Below, piece by piece: positions 36,014-46,935 of a stretch of 64,000 bases of DNA (its first letter is position 1; each line of letters opens with the position of its first letter). A program made the translations under genes and the position numbers. Under the pieces are notes generated by a model that was not told the DNA's origin, ran no database searches, and saw nothing but the letters and a program-made list of their open reading frames with translations. Location: the NCBI GenBank assembly GCA_029204225.1, contig CM055099.1:67051852-67115851 (forward strand), written 5' to 3'. Source of the DNA: Diphasiastrum complanatum (Eukaryota; Streptophyta; Lycopodiopsida; Lycopodiales; Lycopodiaceae).

Positions 36014-36711
36014 AAACAAATCGTAAAAATATGTGCTTGGTAAGTTAGTTCATAAAACTCAATGGATTGTTGCAACAACATGCTACATGAGAAGGCTCGT
36101 TGACATCTTAGATGCCGAAGTTATTTCCATTTTAGATGCTGAAGTCAATATCTAGTGAGTGGGTATGGGGTTAGAGCATGTCCCCATGGAGCGGAAACTG
36201 AGACCAGACCCAAGTTCTCTATTCTAGTGAGTAGTGGTTTCAGAGGGTGAGTTAAAGGGCTCTAAGAATGAGGATTTAAAGTTTCCACGGGGACAAAAGA
36301 TGGAGACGGATGAAGGGAAAAAGCTCTGTGATGGGGATGTGCTCTTACCATAGATAGAGGTCCTTAGTGGTTAACCCTTTTCCTCAAGCAAAGCCCCACC
36401 ACTCCAAGTCCAAGAATGAAAAAGGGCTATTAGGAGAGACCCCTCCCCAAGCCCCTTGCCGCTTTAAACCATGAAATTCGCCCACAGCCTACTGGAAATG
36501 TGTCATGTGACACTGTTGCCCAGGCCCTGCTTGAATAGATAGGTACTTTGGAAAAACCTATTTCGCGGGCACCAGTGCCACTATCTTTTGAGGACCAATT
36601 TGCAGGCACCAACAATGAGAGGTGATACCAATTCGTAACTGTCATTTGGGCTCATTGTGGACAGGTGGCAGATTTATACTGGATCAAATTAGAGAAGTTT
36701 AAACCCATACT
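36014..36711. other. Intergenic
   Basis: No gene or repeat recognised. Confidence 0.4.
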
Positions 36712-36743
36712 AGTTTGGGCCTTTCAATTGAAAGGCCCAAACT
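36712..36743. repeat. Perfect 32-bp palindrome
   Basis: AGTTTGGGCCTTTCAA followed at once by its exact reverse complement. No loop separates the arms, so it can form a cruciform or a tight hairpin. Confidence 0.95.
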
Positions 36744-36755
36744 TCAATTACGACA

Positions 36756-36881
36756 GGTAGCAGGCTTGAGCAGGCCTGCTACCATGTAGCATGCAGCTTT
36801 CAATGCACCTCGCCACAGGGCGGCTCGATGCATGAAGGCTGCATGCTACAGTCGGTAGTGGGCCTGCTCACGCATGCTACC
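36756..36881. repeat. Long imperfect hairpin upstream of the PPR gene
   Basis: The left arm (GGTAGCAGGCTTGAGCAGGC, CTGCTACC, GTAGCATGCAGC) pairs with the right arm (GCTGCATGCTAC, GGTAGTGGGCCTGCTC, GCATGCTACC) over roughly 50 bases with small bulges, around a loop near 36811-36829. It could be a MITE-like foldback or an inverted duplication. No target duplication was identified. Confidence 0.75.
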
Positions 36882-36892
36882 TAGTCCCTTGC

Positions 36893-37095
36893 GCCACTTA
36901 GAGAGGCATACGATAGTTTCATGAGCACCTCCAGCATTTTCCTTGAGCATCGGCCCTGCACGGAAGTCACTTTGAGAGGCACACAACATTTTCATGAGCA
37001 CCACCATTTTTCTTGTGGGCATCGGCCCTACACGGGTGCCACCCACCCAGGCAAGCATTAATATCATTTTTCCCTTCTTCGGGCATCGGCCCTGC
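36893..37095. repeat. Tandem repeat A upstream of the PPR gene
   Basis: Two to three degenerate copies of a unit containing CACTTTGAGAGGCACACAAC, TTTCATGAGCACC and GCATCGGCCCTGCAC (the last block at about 36950, 37020 and 37084). Confidence 0.75.
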
Positions 37096-37107
37096 ACTAG
37101 CACCACT

Positions 37108-37303
37108 TGCACATGAGATTGTTGTCCAGTTTGCAATTATATATGAGTTACTGGAGAGATTGAGGGTTTGCTTATGAAGCAATCTTTTTGGATGCGAGTC
37201 TCCCAAGCACCCACATTCACATGAGATTGCTGTCCAGTGTGCAATTATATATGAGTTACTGGAGAGATAGATCCAGGGTTTGCTTATGTAGGAATCTTTT
37301 TGG
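37108..37303. repeat. Tandem repeat B upstream of the PPR gene
   Basis: Two near-identical copies, about 109 bp apart, of CACATGAGATTG.TGTCCAG followed by GCAATTATATATGAGTTACT and GGGTTTGCTTATG. Each copy carries an AATTATATATGAG TATA-like stretch. The block ends about 90 bp before the start codon, so it occupies the likely core promoter or leader. Confidence 0.8.
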
Positions 37304-37392
37304 CTGCCCAATGATGTAATGCTTGGGAAGAAAAAAAAAAAAAGAAAGGTGTGGCTTTGACTGGCCGAAAGCCCAAGTGCTTGGAAGACACC

Positions 37393-40300
37393 ATGCCCCC
37401 AGGATCAGCCCCTACTTCCCCCTCCCCTTCTCAACAGGAGGAGTCATTGTACAACAGAGCTATGGCAGCAGCAGCAGCCGCAGGAGCAGGCCTGTGCTGC
37501 AACCCAAATCACTCACTCTTCTTAGAAAATAATAGTAGTAATATGTCTTATCATCCTCTTGTTCTGCTTCTTCATCTTTCTCCCAGATCTTCACACTCAT
37601 CCTCCCTCACAAACACAAGCATTAATCTTTCATCCTCTTCTACTTCCCTCACTTCCACTGCTCTTCTTCCTTCTTCTTCTTCTTCTTCTTCTTCTTCTGC
37701 TGCTGCTGCTGGAAGTCTTCCTCACATGGTGGCACAAAGCTCTATGACAAGTATCTTAGAGGAAAAACGTGAGAATTTAGCTCTGCTCTGCTGTTCATTC
37801 ATATTGCCCTTTCTTCTTCTTCTACTTTTTGTTGTAAGTCAGCTGGTGTGATGGATTAGAACTACTAATATGCCTGCTTGTCGTGTTGTTTTGATGTGCT
37901 GATGGGTTGGTGTTATGGGCTTGCAGACCAAGCAGCCAGAGTAGAACAGCTCTGGCTGCAGTTCTTCTCGGATCCTTCGCAGTGGTGGGACAACAGGTTC
38001 GATAAGGTGAGACACTAAATAGACTGACCCTTTGCTTTCTGATAAACTCTATATATGCCTCTACGTTCACTCAACGCAGTTTCCAGAGATGCTGGAACCC
38101 ATTTGGGTCTAGTGCAAATTGCGTGTATAAATCACTGCAGCATTGCTTTGGCCGAATTCTGGTTTCTGCAGAAAATGCAACTTATGATAATTACATGTTG
38201 CACACGGTGGATCTGGGCTTCGAAAGATGTTTTAGACTTTGGCTCTCACTAGCTTAGCTTGATTTCATCCCCGTTTTGCAGGAAAGTCGTGAAGCCCCGG
38301 ACTTCAAACATAGGATAACTAAGAAGGCGTTATGGATTAATGATAGGTTTAGCCCTTCTTGGCTACAAGCAAAGCTCTCTACCCTCATCACTCCACAAGC
38401 TCCACAACAATCATCATCTTTCTCTTCTTCTTCTTGCCGAATCCACTCAGGTAAGTCCCTTGGAATGCTTAGTAGTTGTGATGGTGCTTGCTCACCCTTG
38501 TTCCCCTTAATTGGTTGGTTATGAGTGTTAGTTGCTTGTGTCACCCAATTAGAAGAATCTCATCTTCTTAATCTCTATTTGTCACGCAGGCCAGGCAGCC
38601 AGAACCACACAGCTTTGGGAGGAGTTCTTCTCAGATCCGTCACAGTGGTGGGACAACAGGAGTGCTCATAAGGTGAAACATTCAGTAGCCTATGACATTA
38701 GTTCTTTCATTCCTTTTGAAATGCCATGCGATATGAGGGGGATTGAATATTTTTCTCCAATGATGGCAGGATCTTACGTCTACAGGGGGTTGTGCTTTGG
38801 TTGCTTACATTTCTGTAATGAATTTCTCAGTAACATTGTTCTAGACTCTATTTCAACAGCTATGATCATTCTAGCAGATTAGCTTGAAACTATGGTTGCT
38901 CAGATTGCATGCTGGTATTTCTTTCAGAGAAGTTCAAGATCTCCTGACTTCAAGCATAAGACAGTAAATAAGGCCCTATGGGTTGACAATAGGTTCAATC
39001 CTCCTTGGGTATGTGCCAGGCTAGCTGCCTTGGTTCAATGTCAAGAACAGTGCCAATCCAGTCTCTCAACACCTGAAATGTCTGGTATGCTTCTATTTTT
39101 CTCGTTTTTTCTTTTTTCTCCAGCATTCTCTGACTGAGGAGAGAGATGAATGCGCAGTGATGTTTGAAGCCATGTCGATATTTCTTGATCATTCTTGGCC
39201 AAACTTTTGATGCATACTGGTTTTGGGAATGCAGGCAGAGTAGCTAGAATGGAACAACTCTGGCAGGAGTTTTTCTCAGATCCATCACAATGGTGGGACA
39301 ACAGATTTATTAAGGTATGGCTGTCGTTCTTAATGCCCATTGAAGGTGACTTGCGAATTGAGGCTGTGAGGATGGTTTTGGACTTTATTTCAAGCTTCAG
39401 TTACTTTGGCTAATCACTTTTCACTTGTGCCAAGTGAAAAGTTCTGCAGTGGTGCTATGGTATATGAGGATGATTGTTAGTGCAGTCGTTTTCCCTAGGT
39501 TGTAGCTCCGTCTTCTAATCTGTTCACTTTTATGTAGAGAAGTCCAAAGTACCCAGACTTTAAACATAAGAGTACACATGAGGGCTTATGGATTGAAGGC
39601 TGGCTGAACCCCCCCTGGGTTGAAGTAAAGATGGCCACTATGGCACTGGGTGGTTTGTCACGGTATGGTTTTAGTCCTGATGTGGACTGTGGACCTCTAG
39701 ACTCAGAGTGCAGAATATATATTCTTTCTCACTGACCTTTTACTATCAACACTGTCTCATATTTCGTAATTTCAATCATGCAGGGTACCTGACTCCTTTG
39801 GCAATGGTGATAATGTGAGCAAACTCTGTCAGGAGGGACGATTGAAAGAGGCATTGCATATGTTGGAGCTTATGGTCCAGCAAAATATTCAAGCTCCAAT
39901 CAATGCCTATGCCAGCCTTTTGAAGGGGTGTGCAAAAAGGAAAGCCCTGGCACAAGGCAAGAGAGTGCATGCCCTCATAGTCCAAAGTGGACTTGATTCT
40001 GTCATTTTCCTAGGAAACACTCTTGTAGATATGTATGCCAAGTGTGGTAGTGTGTTCGATGCACGCAAAGTATTCAACACAATGCCTGAACATAATGTAT
40101 TTTCATGGACTGCTATCATCTCAGCGTATGCGGATCATGGAGAAGCTGAGGAGGCTATTAATCTATTTCAGCATATGCAACAAACAGGCATAGCACCAGA
40201 CAAGGTTGCATTTGTGGTTGTCCTAAAAGCATGCACCAGGATTGCAGCTCTGGAACAGGGCAGACAGCTGCATACCCAAATCGTGAGAAGTGGCCTTGAG

Positions 40301-42220
40301 TCGGATGTGATTGTAGGAAACACCCTTGTTGACATGTATGCAAAATGTGGTAGCATAGAGCGTGCACGTCAGCTGTTTAACAACATGCATGAACGGAGTA
40401 TGGTGTCATGGAATGCAATGATTACAGGATATGCACAGAAAGGGCTTGGCAAGGAGGCCTTTGCTCTTTATGAGCAAATGAAACAGCAAGGTGTACAGCC
40501 AGATGATGTCACATATGTTGTTCTGCTAAAAACATGTGCCAGCATTGCAACCCTGGAACAGGGCAAGGAGCTTCATTTCCAAATTGTTAAAAGTGGCTTT
40601 GAGTCAGATGTGACTGTAGGGAACACCCTTGTTGACATGTATGCAAAATGTGGGAGCATAGATCTTGCGCGTCAGGTGTTCAACAACATGCACGAACGGG
40701 ATGTGGTCTCATGGACTGCGATGATCACAGGATATGTGCAGCAAGGGCTTGGGAAAGAGGCCCTTGTACTGTACGAGCAAATGAAACAGGCAGACGTGAA
40801 GCTAAACAATGTCACGTATGTTGTGCTCCTAAAAGCCTGTGCTAGCATTGCAGCCCTGAAAGAGGGCAAACAGCTCCATTCCCAGATTATCAAAAGTGGC
40901 TTTGAATCGAATGTCACTGTAGGGAACAGCCTTGTTGACATGTATGCAAAATGTGGGAGCATACAGCATGCACAGCAGGTGTTCAACGACATGCATGAAC
41001 GGGATGTAGTGTCATGGACTGTGATGATCTCAGGATATGCACAGCAAGGGCTTGGCAAGGAGGCTCTTGATCTTTATGAGCACATGAAACAGGAAGATTT
41101 GCAGCCAAACAATGTCACGTATGTTGTTCTCCTAAAAGCATGTGCCAGCATTGCAGCCCTGGAACAGGGCAAGCAGGTCCATTCGCATATCATCAAAAGT
41201 GGCTTTGAGAAAGATTTGATTGTGGGGAACGCCCTTGTGGACATGTATGCAAAATGTGGGAGCATAGAGCATGCACGTCAGGTGTTCAACAACCTGCATG
41301 AACGGGATATGGTATCATGGACTGCGATAATTGCAGGATATGCACAGGAAGGGCTTGGCAAGGAAGCTCTCACACTTTTGGAGCAAATGCTAAGGGAAGG
41401 GACGAAGCCCGATGAGGTCACATATGTTAATCTTCTCTCTGCATGCAGCCATTCTGGCCTGGTAGATGAAGGCCGTCACCTCTTTGATTCTATGTGTAAA
41501 GATCATGGTGTCACACCAACCATGGATCACTATGCCTGTATGGTCGATCTTCTGGGCCGTGCGGGGTGCCTGGCTGATGCCGAGGACTTTGTCAACAAAA
41601 TGCCAATTCAGCCTGATGCTCTGGTTTGGAGGACTTTGCTTGGTGCTGCTAGAAACCATGGCCATGTGGACATAGGAAGACGTGCCTTTGATTGTGCTGT
41701 GAAGTTAGAACCAGAAAATGCTGCAGCTTATGTGCTGCTATCAAACGTCTATGCAGCCGCTGGCAGGAGGGATGAGGTAGCAAAAATAAGAAAAAAAATG
41801 AAGGATGTAGGTGTTATAAAAACGCCTGGTTGCAGTTGGATTGAAGTTGACAACCAGGTGCACACCTTTGTTGCAGGTGATGCATCTCATCCGCAGATCA
41901 AGGAGATTCGGGCAGAATTGGATAGATTGGTGGGTTTGATGAAGGAATCAGGATACATGCCTGATTTGAGGTTTGTGCTGCATGACGTAGCGGATGAGGA
42001 GGAGTGTGAACACAGTGAGAAGCTGGCCGTTGTGTTTGGGCTCATCAGCATGCCCCCTGGGACACCTATTCGCATCAAGAAGAATCTTCGGGTGTGTGGT
42101 GACTGCCACAATGCCACCAAGATCATCTCGAAAATTGTCGGACGTGAGATCATTGCAAGGGATGCAAACCGCTTCCACCACTTTAAGGATGGGTTCTGTT
42201 TGTGTGGGGATTATTGGTGA
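37393..42220 (+). CDS. Three OSB-type PDF motifs fused to PPR-E-DYW editing factor
   Basis: Eight exons with GT-AG sites: 37393-37768, 37927-38006, 38282-38450, 38590-38672, 38928-39084, 39235-39314, 39538-39662, 39784-42220. Every junction is in phase and the total is 1168 residues. ATG 37393 is the first in-frame Met; ATG 37462 is an alternative (1145 residues). Order: Ser/Ala-rich N-terminus, possibly an organelle-targeting peptide; three PDF modules (about 127-190, 210-272, 290-345); PLS-type PPR repeats (about 366-900); E motifs; DYW domain (about 1075-1168) with HSE, CGDC and terminal CLCGDYW, all zinc/catalytic residues present. DYW proteins deaminate C to U in organelle RNA, with PPRs choosing the site. 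PDF motifs are known from OSB proteins, which bind single-stranded DNA in plant organelles. The exon join is inferred from sequence alone; the PPR exon itself is certain. Confidence 0.85.
37927..39662 (+). other. Triplicated two-exon PDF modules
   Basis: Each PDF motif is split in the same place over two exons. The first exon of each pair encodes QLW..FFSDPSQWWDNR (37927-38006, 38590-38672, 39235-39314) and the second encodes PDFKH followed by LW and a W..AKL/W..VK end (38282-38450, 38928-39084, 39538-39662). The intron phase pattern repeats: phase 1 in, phase 0 inside the motif, phase 1 out (phase 2 at the last exit into the PPR exon). This shows duplication of an exon pair. Copies 1 and 2 have longer linkers (Ser/Gln-rich) than copy 3. 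Confidence 0.88.
40013..41420 (+). repeat. 303-bp PLS triplets of the PPR array
   Basis: The phrase encoding DMYAKCGS recurs with ATGTATGC at 40031, 40334, 40637, 40940 and 41243, an exact 303-bp period, that is five 101-residue PLS triplets. The last four share long identical DNA stretches (for example ATGTATGCAAAATGTGG and GGGCTTGG.AA.GAGGC), implying recent duplication or gene conversion. Confidence 0.92.
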
Positions 42221-43269
42221 TGGTAAGTGAAAATGTCAACTCCACAAGCTTTTTTGGAAAGGAAGAAGGCTTATTTTTGGAATTTTTTGGCAGCCTTGGT
42301 TCCCAGGAATTCTAGTCTGATTCCTGTATGATCTTAGCCTGACTCTATGTCATTATGCGTTTGCAATTTCCATTTGACATTCATCTTTTTTGTTTGTTTT
42401 TGTCCATTTTCGATACATTTTTCTGTTGTTGTGTTTGTGTGAACTGGTCTTATATGCATCTGTGTCTATTCTGTCATGTGTTTTTTTCGTAATAAATAAC
42501 ATCTTTGTTCACCAAGTATCCACTCTTTCGTTAGTAATCTCGATATTAGTCCGTTGATCTCTGGTCTCTTAGCTGATTTCCAGCACAGTTTCACCCTTTG
42601 TACCATTTCACCATCACAACATCCTTTCTTACATTCGATATTGGAACATGACCTCAAGATTGCTTATGAAAATTATGATGATGACTTCTTGACAAGGTTG
42701 CATTAGAGTCTATTTGAAGCTGGAAGCAAGTTCGTGATAGGTTGTGGAAGCCTTGTTGTAACAACGAGAAAACATGACATGTCTTTACACAATATTTTGA
42801 AAATGAGCTGCAAGGTGCTGACGTACCTCAGGTTGTAGATTAAACTAAAACATACACTACAACTACGAGCCATATTAAATGTATAAGTTTCTAGATTTTT
42901 GTGAATAAATGTGTGGTTGCATGTTGTTTGTACATCCTATAACATCACTCTTGGGAGTTTCTCCTGTGAAATTAGATCAGGGGAGGAAGCCCTTATTACA
43001 TATTGGGGTTCTTTTACGTACAAGGCAATCTCTTTTAGATTGTTTTTGTGTCAGCTGAAAAACTCCTATCAAACTCATTCTATGAATTTTTAGATGAATG
43101 CAGGAAGAATTTTTTGATGAATTATGCACATACGGAAATAACGATGGCCATCTTAATCAATTTAGTGAGTGCTTTGAAAAAATGCCTTTAATATGCTATT
43201 AGCTTGAAATATGTATTGATTCATAAAAGCTTGCAACCATTTAGAAGATGAGAGCTCCAAAGCCCTGCA
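42221..43269. other. 3' flank of the PPR gene and intergenic DNA
   Basis: AATAAA at 42491-42496 is a candidate polyadenylation signal about 270 bp after the stop. Beyond it I see no gene before the copia LTR. Confidence 0.4.
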
Positions 43270-43993
43270 TGTGAAAAATCAAAAAGTCATCTATGTTGAG
43301 TCTAGGGATTAGATAAAACTTTTTGTTACCATCCATGTGTAGGATGATGATAGGGCCAATTTTGGCCTAGGAGGCAAAATAGTGGAGTCCACATGTACAG
43401 CCATGAATTGGCCATAAGTAGGATATGATGCAAACTCGAGCTAGTTAGGCTAGTTACATTTGTGTAGTTGTGATTGGGTGAGTGACACTTCCTACGTGTT
43501 GGTATGTAATCTTGGGTCCAATCAAAAGAGAGTTATGTACCAAATTGGCCCAATCATATTTGATGGCTCATATTTCATCAAGCCAATCATATTTAGAGAT
43601 AGGATAATAGGGGTCCAATCGTATGGAAGCTCCCCTCACCTCGAGATCCTATTAGGGGACTCATCTAGTTCATTATGTACCTGAGTTTTTGAGAGTAATT
43701 CGAGATTTGACAATTCTAGCCTATTTTGCATTCTCTTTCTACCCGAGCCTTTGATGTTGGTTTCTCTCTCTACCCGAGCGCAAGGTGTTTTTATACTTAG
43801 TTTTTTCAAGCACTTATTTCCACACGTGTGAAATTACTTTTATGATGGTTTTATGCATGTAGATGAGTGCTCTTGCCATAGAATTGAGAGATGAATCTTG
43901 ATTGTCAATCTACACTTGATCTTGTGCAATCACAAAGTCTTAGGAGGTCATTATCACACTTTGTGGCATTTTTACACGTGTGAAAATACAACA
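43270..43993 (+). repeat. 5' LTR of copia element A
   Basis: Starts TGTGAAAAATC and ends ATACAACA directly before the primer site. The same sequence, with scattered differences, recurs at 57512-58227: both contain TGTTGAGTCTAGG, GATGATGATAGGGCCAATTT and GGTCATTATCACACTTTG. Confidence 0.9.
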
Positions 43994-44005
43994 TGGTATC
44001 AGAGC
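43994..44005 (+). promoter_or_regulatory. Primer-binding site of element A
   Basis: TGGTATCAGAGC immediately follows the 5' LTR and is complementary to the 3' end of plant initiator Met tRNA. Confidence 0.9.
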
Positions 44006-45845
44006 TAGCCTAAGATACTCATTCATCCATAGAGTTTAGTGTGATTTTTGCCTTGAAATCAACTTTGAGAGAGACTAGTTGCATTTTCCTAGCCATCTTA
44101 GAGATTTTTTGGATCAAGAAGGGTCAATAGGACATTGATTGGACCTGATTTGATACTATACCGATTCCAGTGCTTAGACAGCTGTGAGGGTTAGCCAAAG
44201 TTGGTCGATGGGTTTTCCTCCAAGTTAGATCCAAATCTATGCTTGATAGCTTGATGGAAAGCAAAAAAAGTCTAGTTTCTGATGCAATTTGTTTCATACC
44301 ATTTGGATGAGCCAATCAAAAGCTATAGCCTTTTGAATGAGGGTAGTGGGGCACCTAGACCTGGTTGGACACTTTTGGTTTGATCCATATTTTGCTTGTT
44401 TGATCCAAAAACTTTAAAGCTTGCCAATCTCATCTATTTGAGATCTAGACATAGTTTTGAGGTCATAGCCACATTGTTTCATGCATATCAATTGTGTTTG
44501 AGTGATTTGTGGATTCTTTGAGTGCTTTCCACGTGCTAAAGAGAGTTTGACCCAAACTTTGCCTATACTTCATCTTTGAGTGAGAAGTTGATCTAGTTTG
44601 AGAGAAATTGGAAAAGCTAGTGAGATTGATCACATTTTGTTGCAAGAAACACCATTGCGAGTCGAATGAGAAACTTTGCGACTAAAAGAGAAACTTTTGG
44701 AATATTCTCCTAAATTCCCTCAAAAAGTGTCTGAAATTAGGTTGCTTTTCAAAACACCTTGCGCACGCATAAAACATGTTTGAAAAATGACCAAAAAAAG
44801 GGTGATTTTGTACATTTTCAAGATTTTTGAACTTTAAAAAAGACATGGTTTGCAAGTACTTTTTATAATGAAATTTAAAATAAAATAATAAAAAATTGAA
44901 ACATATTAAAATTTGCCTTCTCAAAAACATGCATTTTGACACAATAAACTATACACAATAATGTCTTGATTTCATGCATTTTACAAAATTAAAAGGTAGT
45001 CTTTCGCAAAATGTCCAGATAGTTATGCTTCTTGCACTAATACCAATACATACAAAATTTTTTACATGGGACTTTCACTCTCGTAGCCATTTGTACCCCT
45101 CATGAACCACGAAGCAGATCCTGAAGATGTTGTAGAAATGGCTTTGTTGAAAACAGTGGGACTTCGCCCATTTGGCTTGTTAAGCATTCTAAAGAATGGG
45201 CATAAAAAAATACACCAACTATGCACTACATGTGATATTTCCAAATATCTTTCTAAATGGTCACAACCTAGACAAGTGTAATGTTCCAGTGTTATGAAAT
45301 CTCCGTGTTATCTTCAATTGCATAGAAATATAATTTCCTATTTTCCTTTGTCGCAAAAAGCTGTAGACGTGGGTTCACTCCTATTTTTCTTTGCTACAAA
45401 AAGTTGTAGACGTGTGCTAAATAATTAGATTACTAGAGCAAAACAGAGAACAGTAAATACAAGACTCTACAAATAGAAGTTTGGATCTAGATAACAACGG
45501 AACTGTCATATCCGCTATTTGCAAAGAGGACATAACAAGATACAATCTATTCTACAACCAATTTGTTGGCCTTCTTAGCCAAGGTTTCCTGGAACATTAT
45601 GCATAACCATTAATAGATCCTTTGAGCTTTGATCATTAGTAAATGAAAACACTCCCTCTAGCTATAATCTAAACTTTTCAAATAAACAATACGAATTGAC
45701 ACATTAATCAAAGGTAGCTTCAGTAGCTCAACCATTCCAAGTGCTAAAGCCATTAGAATGTAAACATGATACTAAATTGGTTGATATCTCGATAAAATGA
45801 ATAGACTACCTAAAATATCATATAGAAACCATGAGAGAAGATGGT

Positions 45846-46307
45846 CCAACTAGATACAATGTATACAGTTGGTGCTTCAACTCGATAAATGTATCGGTTG
45901 AAACACGAACTCGATGGTGTGTCCACAACTCGATCCAGTGCATCAGATTTTATAATAACTAAAAAAAAATTATTATAAAATCCGATGCATTGCATTGGAA
46001 CACAACATTTGGATACGGTGCATCGGAATTCAGAATTTTTTTTTTGAATTTTTTTTTTTCCGAATTCTGATCGCCATATCCAGTTGGTGTGTTTTGATGG
46101 AAAGGTATTGACATAGTGTATCATTTTTTCTATTGAATTTTTTTTAGAGTGACTTTAAATTAGAAATGTTGATACGAAGTATCGAAAATTCGGTTACACC
46201 TATCATTATATGAGAAGTAATTTTTATTTTGATTTGTTTAACACAAATTTTAATACGCCGTATCGAATTTATGGTTAAAGCAATCGCTTTCACAGTGAAT
46301 TCGATAC
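45846..46307. repeat. Cluster of hairpins with a shared GTATCGAATT motif
   Basis: Successive inverted repeats: CCAACT/AGTTGG (45846-45872); TTCAACTCGATA/TATCGGTTGAA (45876-45902); TGCATCAGATTTTATAATAA with its near-exact complement (45940-45990); ATCGGAATTC/GAATTCTGAT (46022-46071); GTATCGAATT/AATTCGATAC with an inner AAAGC/GCTTT (46260-46307). Several arms share a (G)TATCG(A)ATT or GCATCGGA core, so they look like related units rather than chance. Confidence 0.7.
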
Positions 46308-46739
46308 ACCATAAAAAAAAATTAACGAATTCAATAAGGTTTGATTTTCTTGTTAGTTGTAATCTTATTTTTGATACTTTATATGGAAATCTGATAATCA
46401 AAGCAATTTTCTTTCCATTGTCTAAATCCAAGTGCGTTTCTTACCAATGGGCACTTAGATATTCCGGCCTTAAATTATTCATTTGCACTAAACTAGATAC
46501 CGAACTTGTCATAAAAGATGTCAAATGCTGCAGAATTGTAACATGGATAACCTTGACACTGTCATCATAATCGTCGAGGATGTGAACAATGAGAAGTTTC
46601 CAAAGAGGCTTATGGTCGTCAATGAAAAGCTTTGTCGAAGCGATCCTTGCTACCAGCTATTATTATGAAAAAAGTTGGAACAATTAACAAATATGAATAC
46701 ATGTTTATTTTCTTTTATATGCAATGAAATTGTTCTTGA

Positions 46740-46935
46740 AAAGCAGAATGTCAAAAGTCGAAGGCACCAGAGGTTGAGCCGACCAAGAAATTGCATGTCA
46801 TACCCACAAAGAGAAGGTTGCATGATGAGGAGGAAAATGAGTTTGATCCTAACAAGCTAAAAGTTGTCGTGGCAACTGAAAATGCGAAAACTTCAAAGGC
46901 AAAACCACTAAGAAGAAAAGTTTTTCCCATCTGAG
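46740..46935 (+). pseudogene. Lys/Glu-rich coding fragment, unknown
   Basis: One frame reads SKAPEVEPTKKLHVIPTKRR then LHDEEENEFDPNKLKVVVAT and KPLRRKVFPI before a stop. It looks protein-coding (charged, low-complexity, nuclear-type) but no family is recognised. It may be a captured gene piece or part of an element-encoded protein. Confidence 0.25.

Noticed and set aside
37393-39783. A separate small OSB-like gene ending before the PPR exon
   Set aside because: No stop or polyadenylation signal is apparent before the last donor, and the last PDF exon joins the PPR exon in phase through good GT-AG sites; kept as a test in the findings.
41390-42230. Several frames antisense to or shifted within the PPR exon
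   Set aside because: Shadows of the conserved PPR-DYW reading frame.
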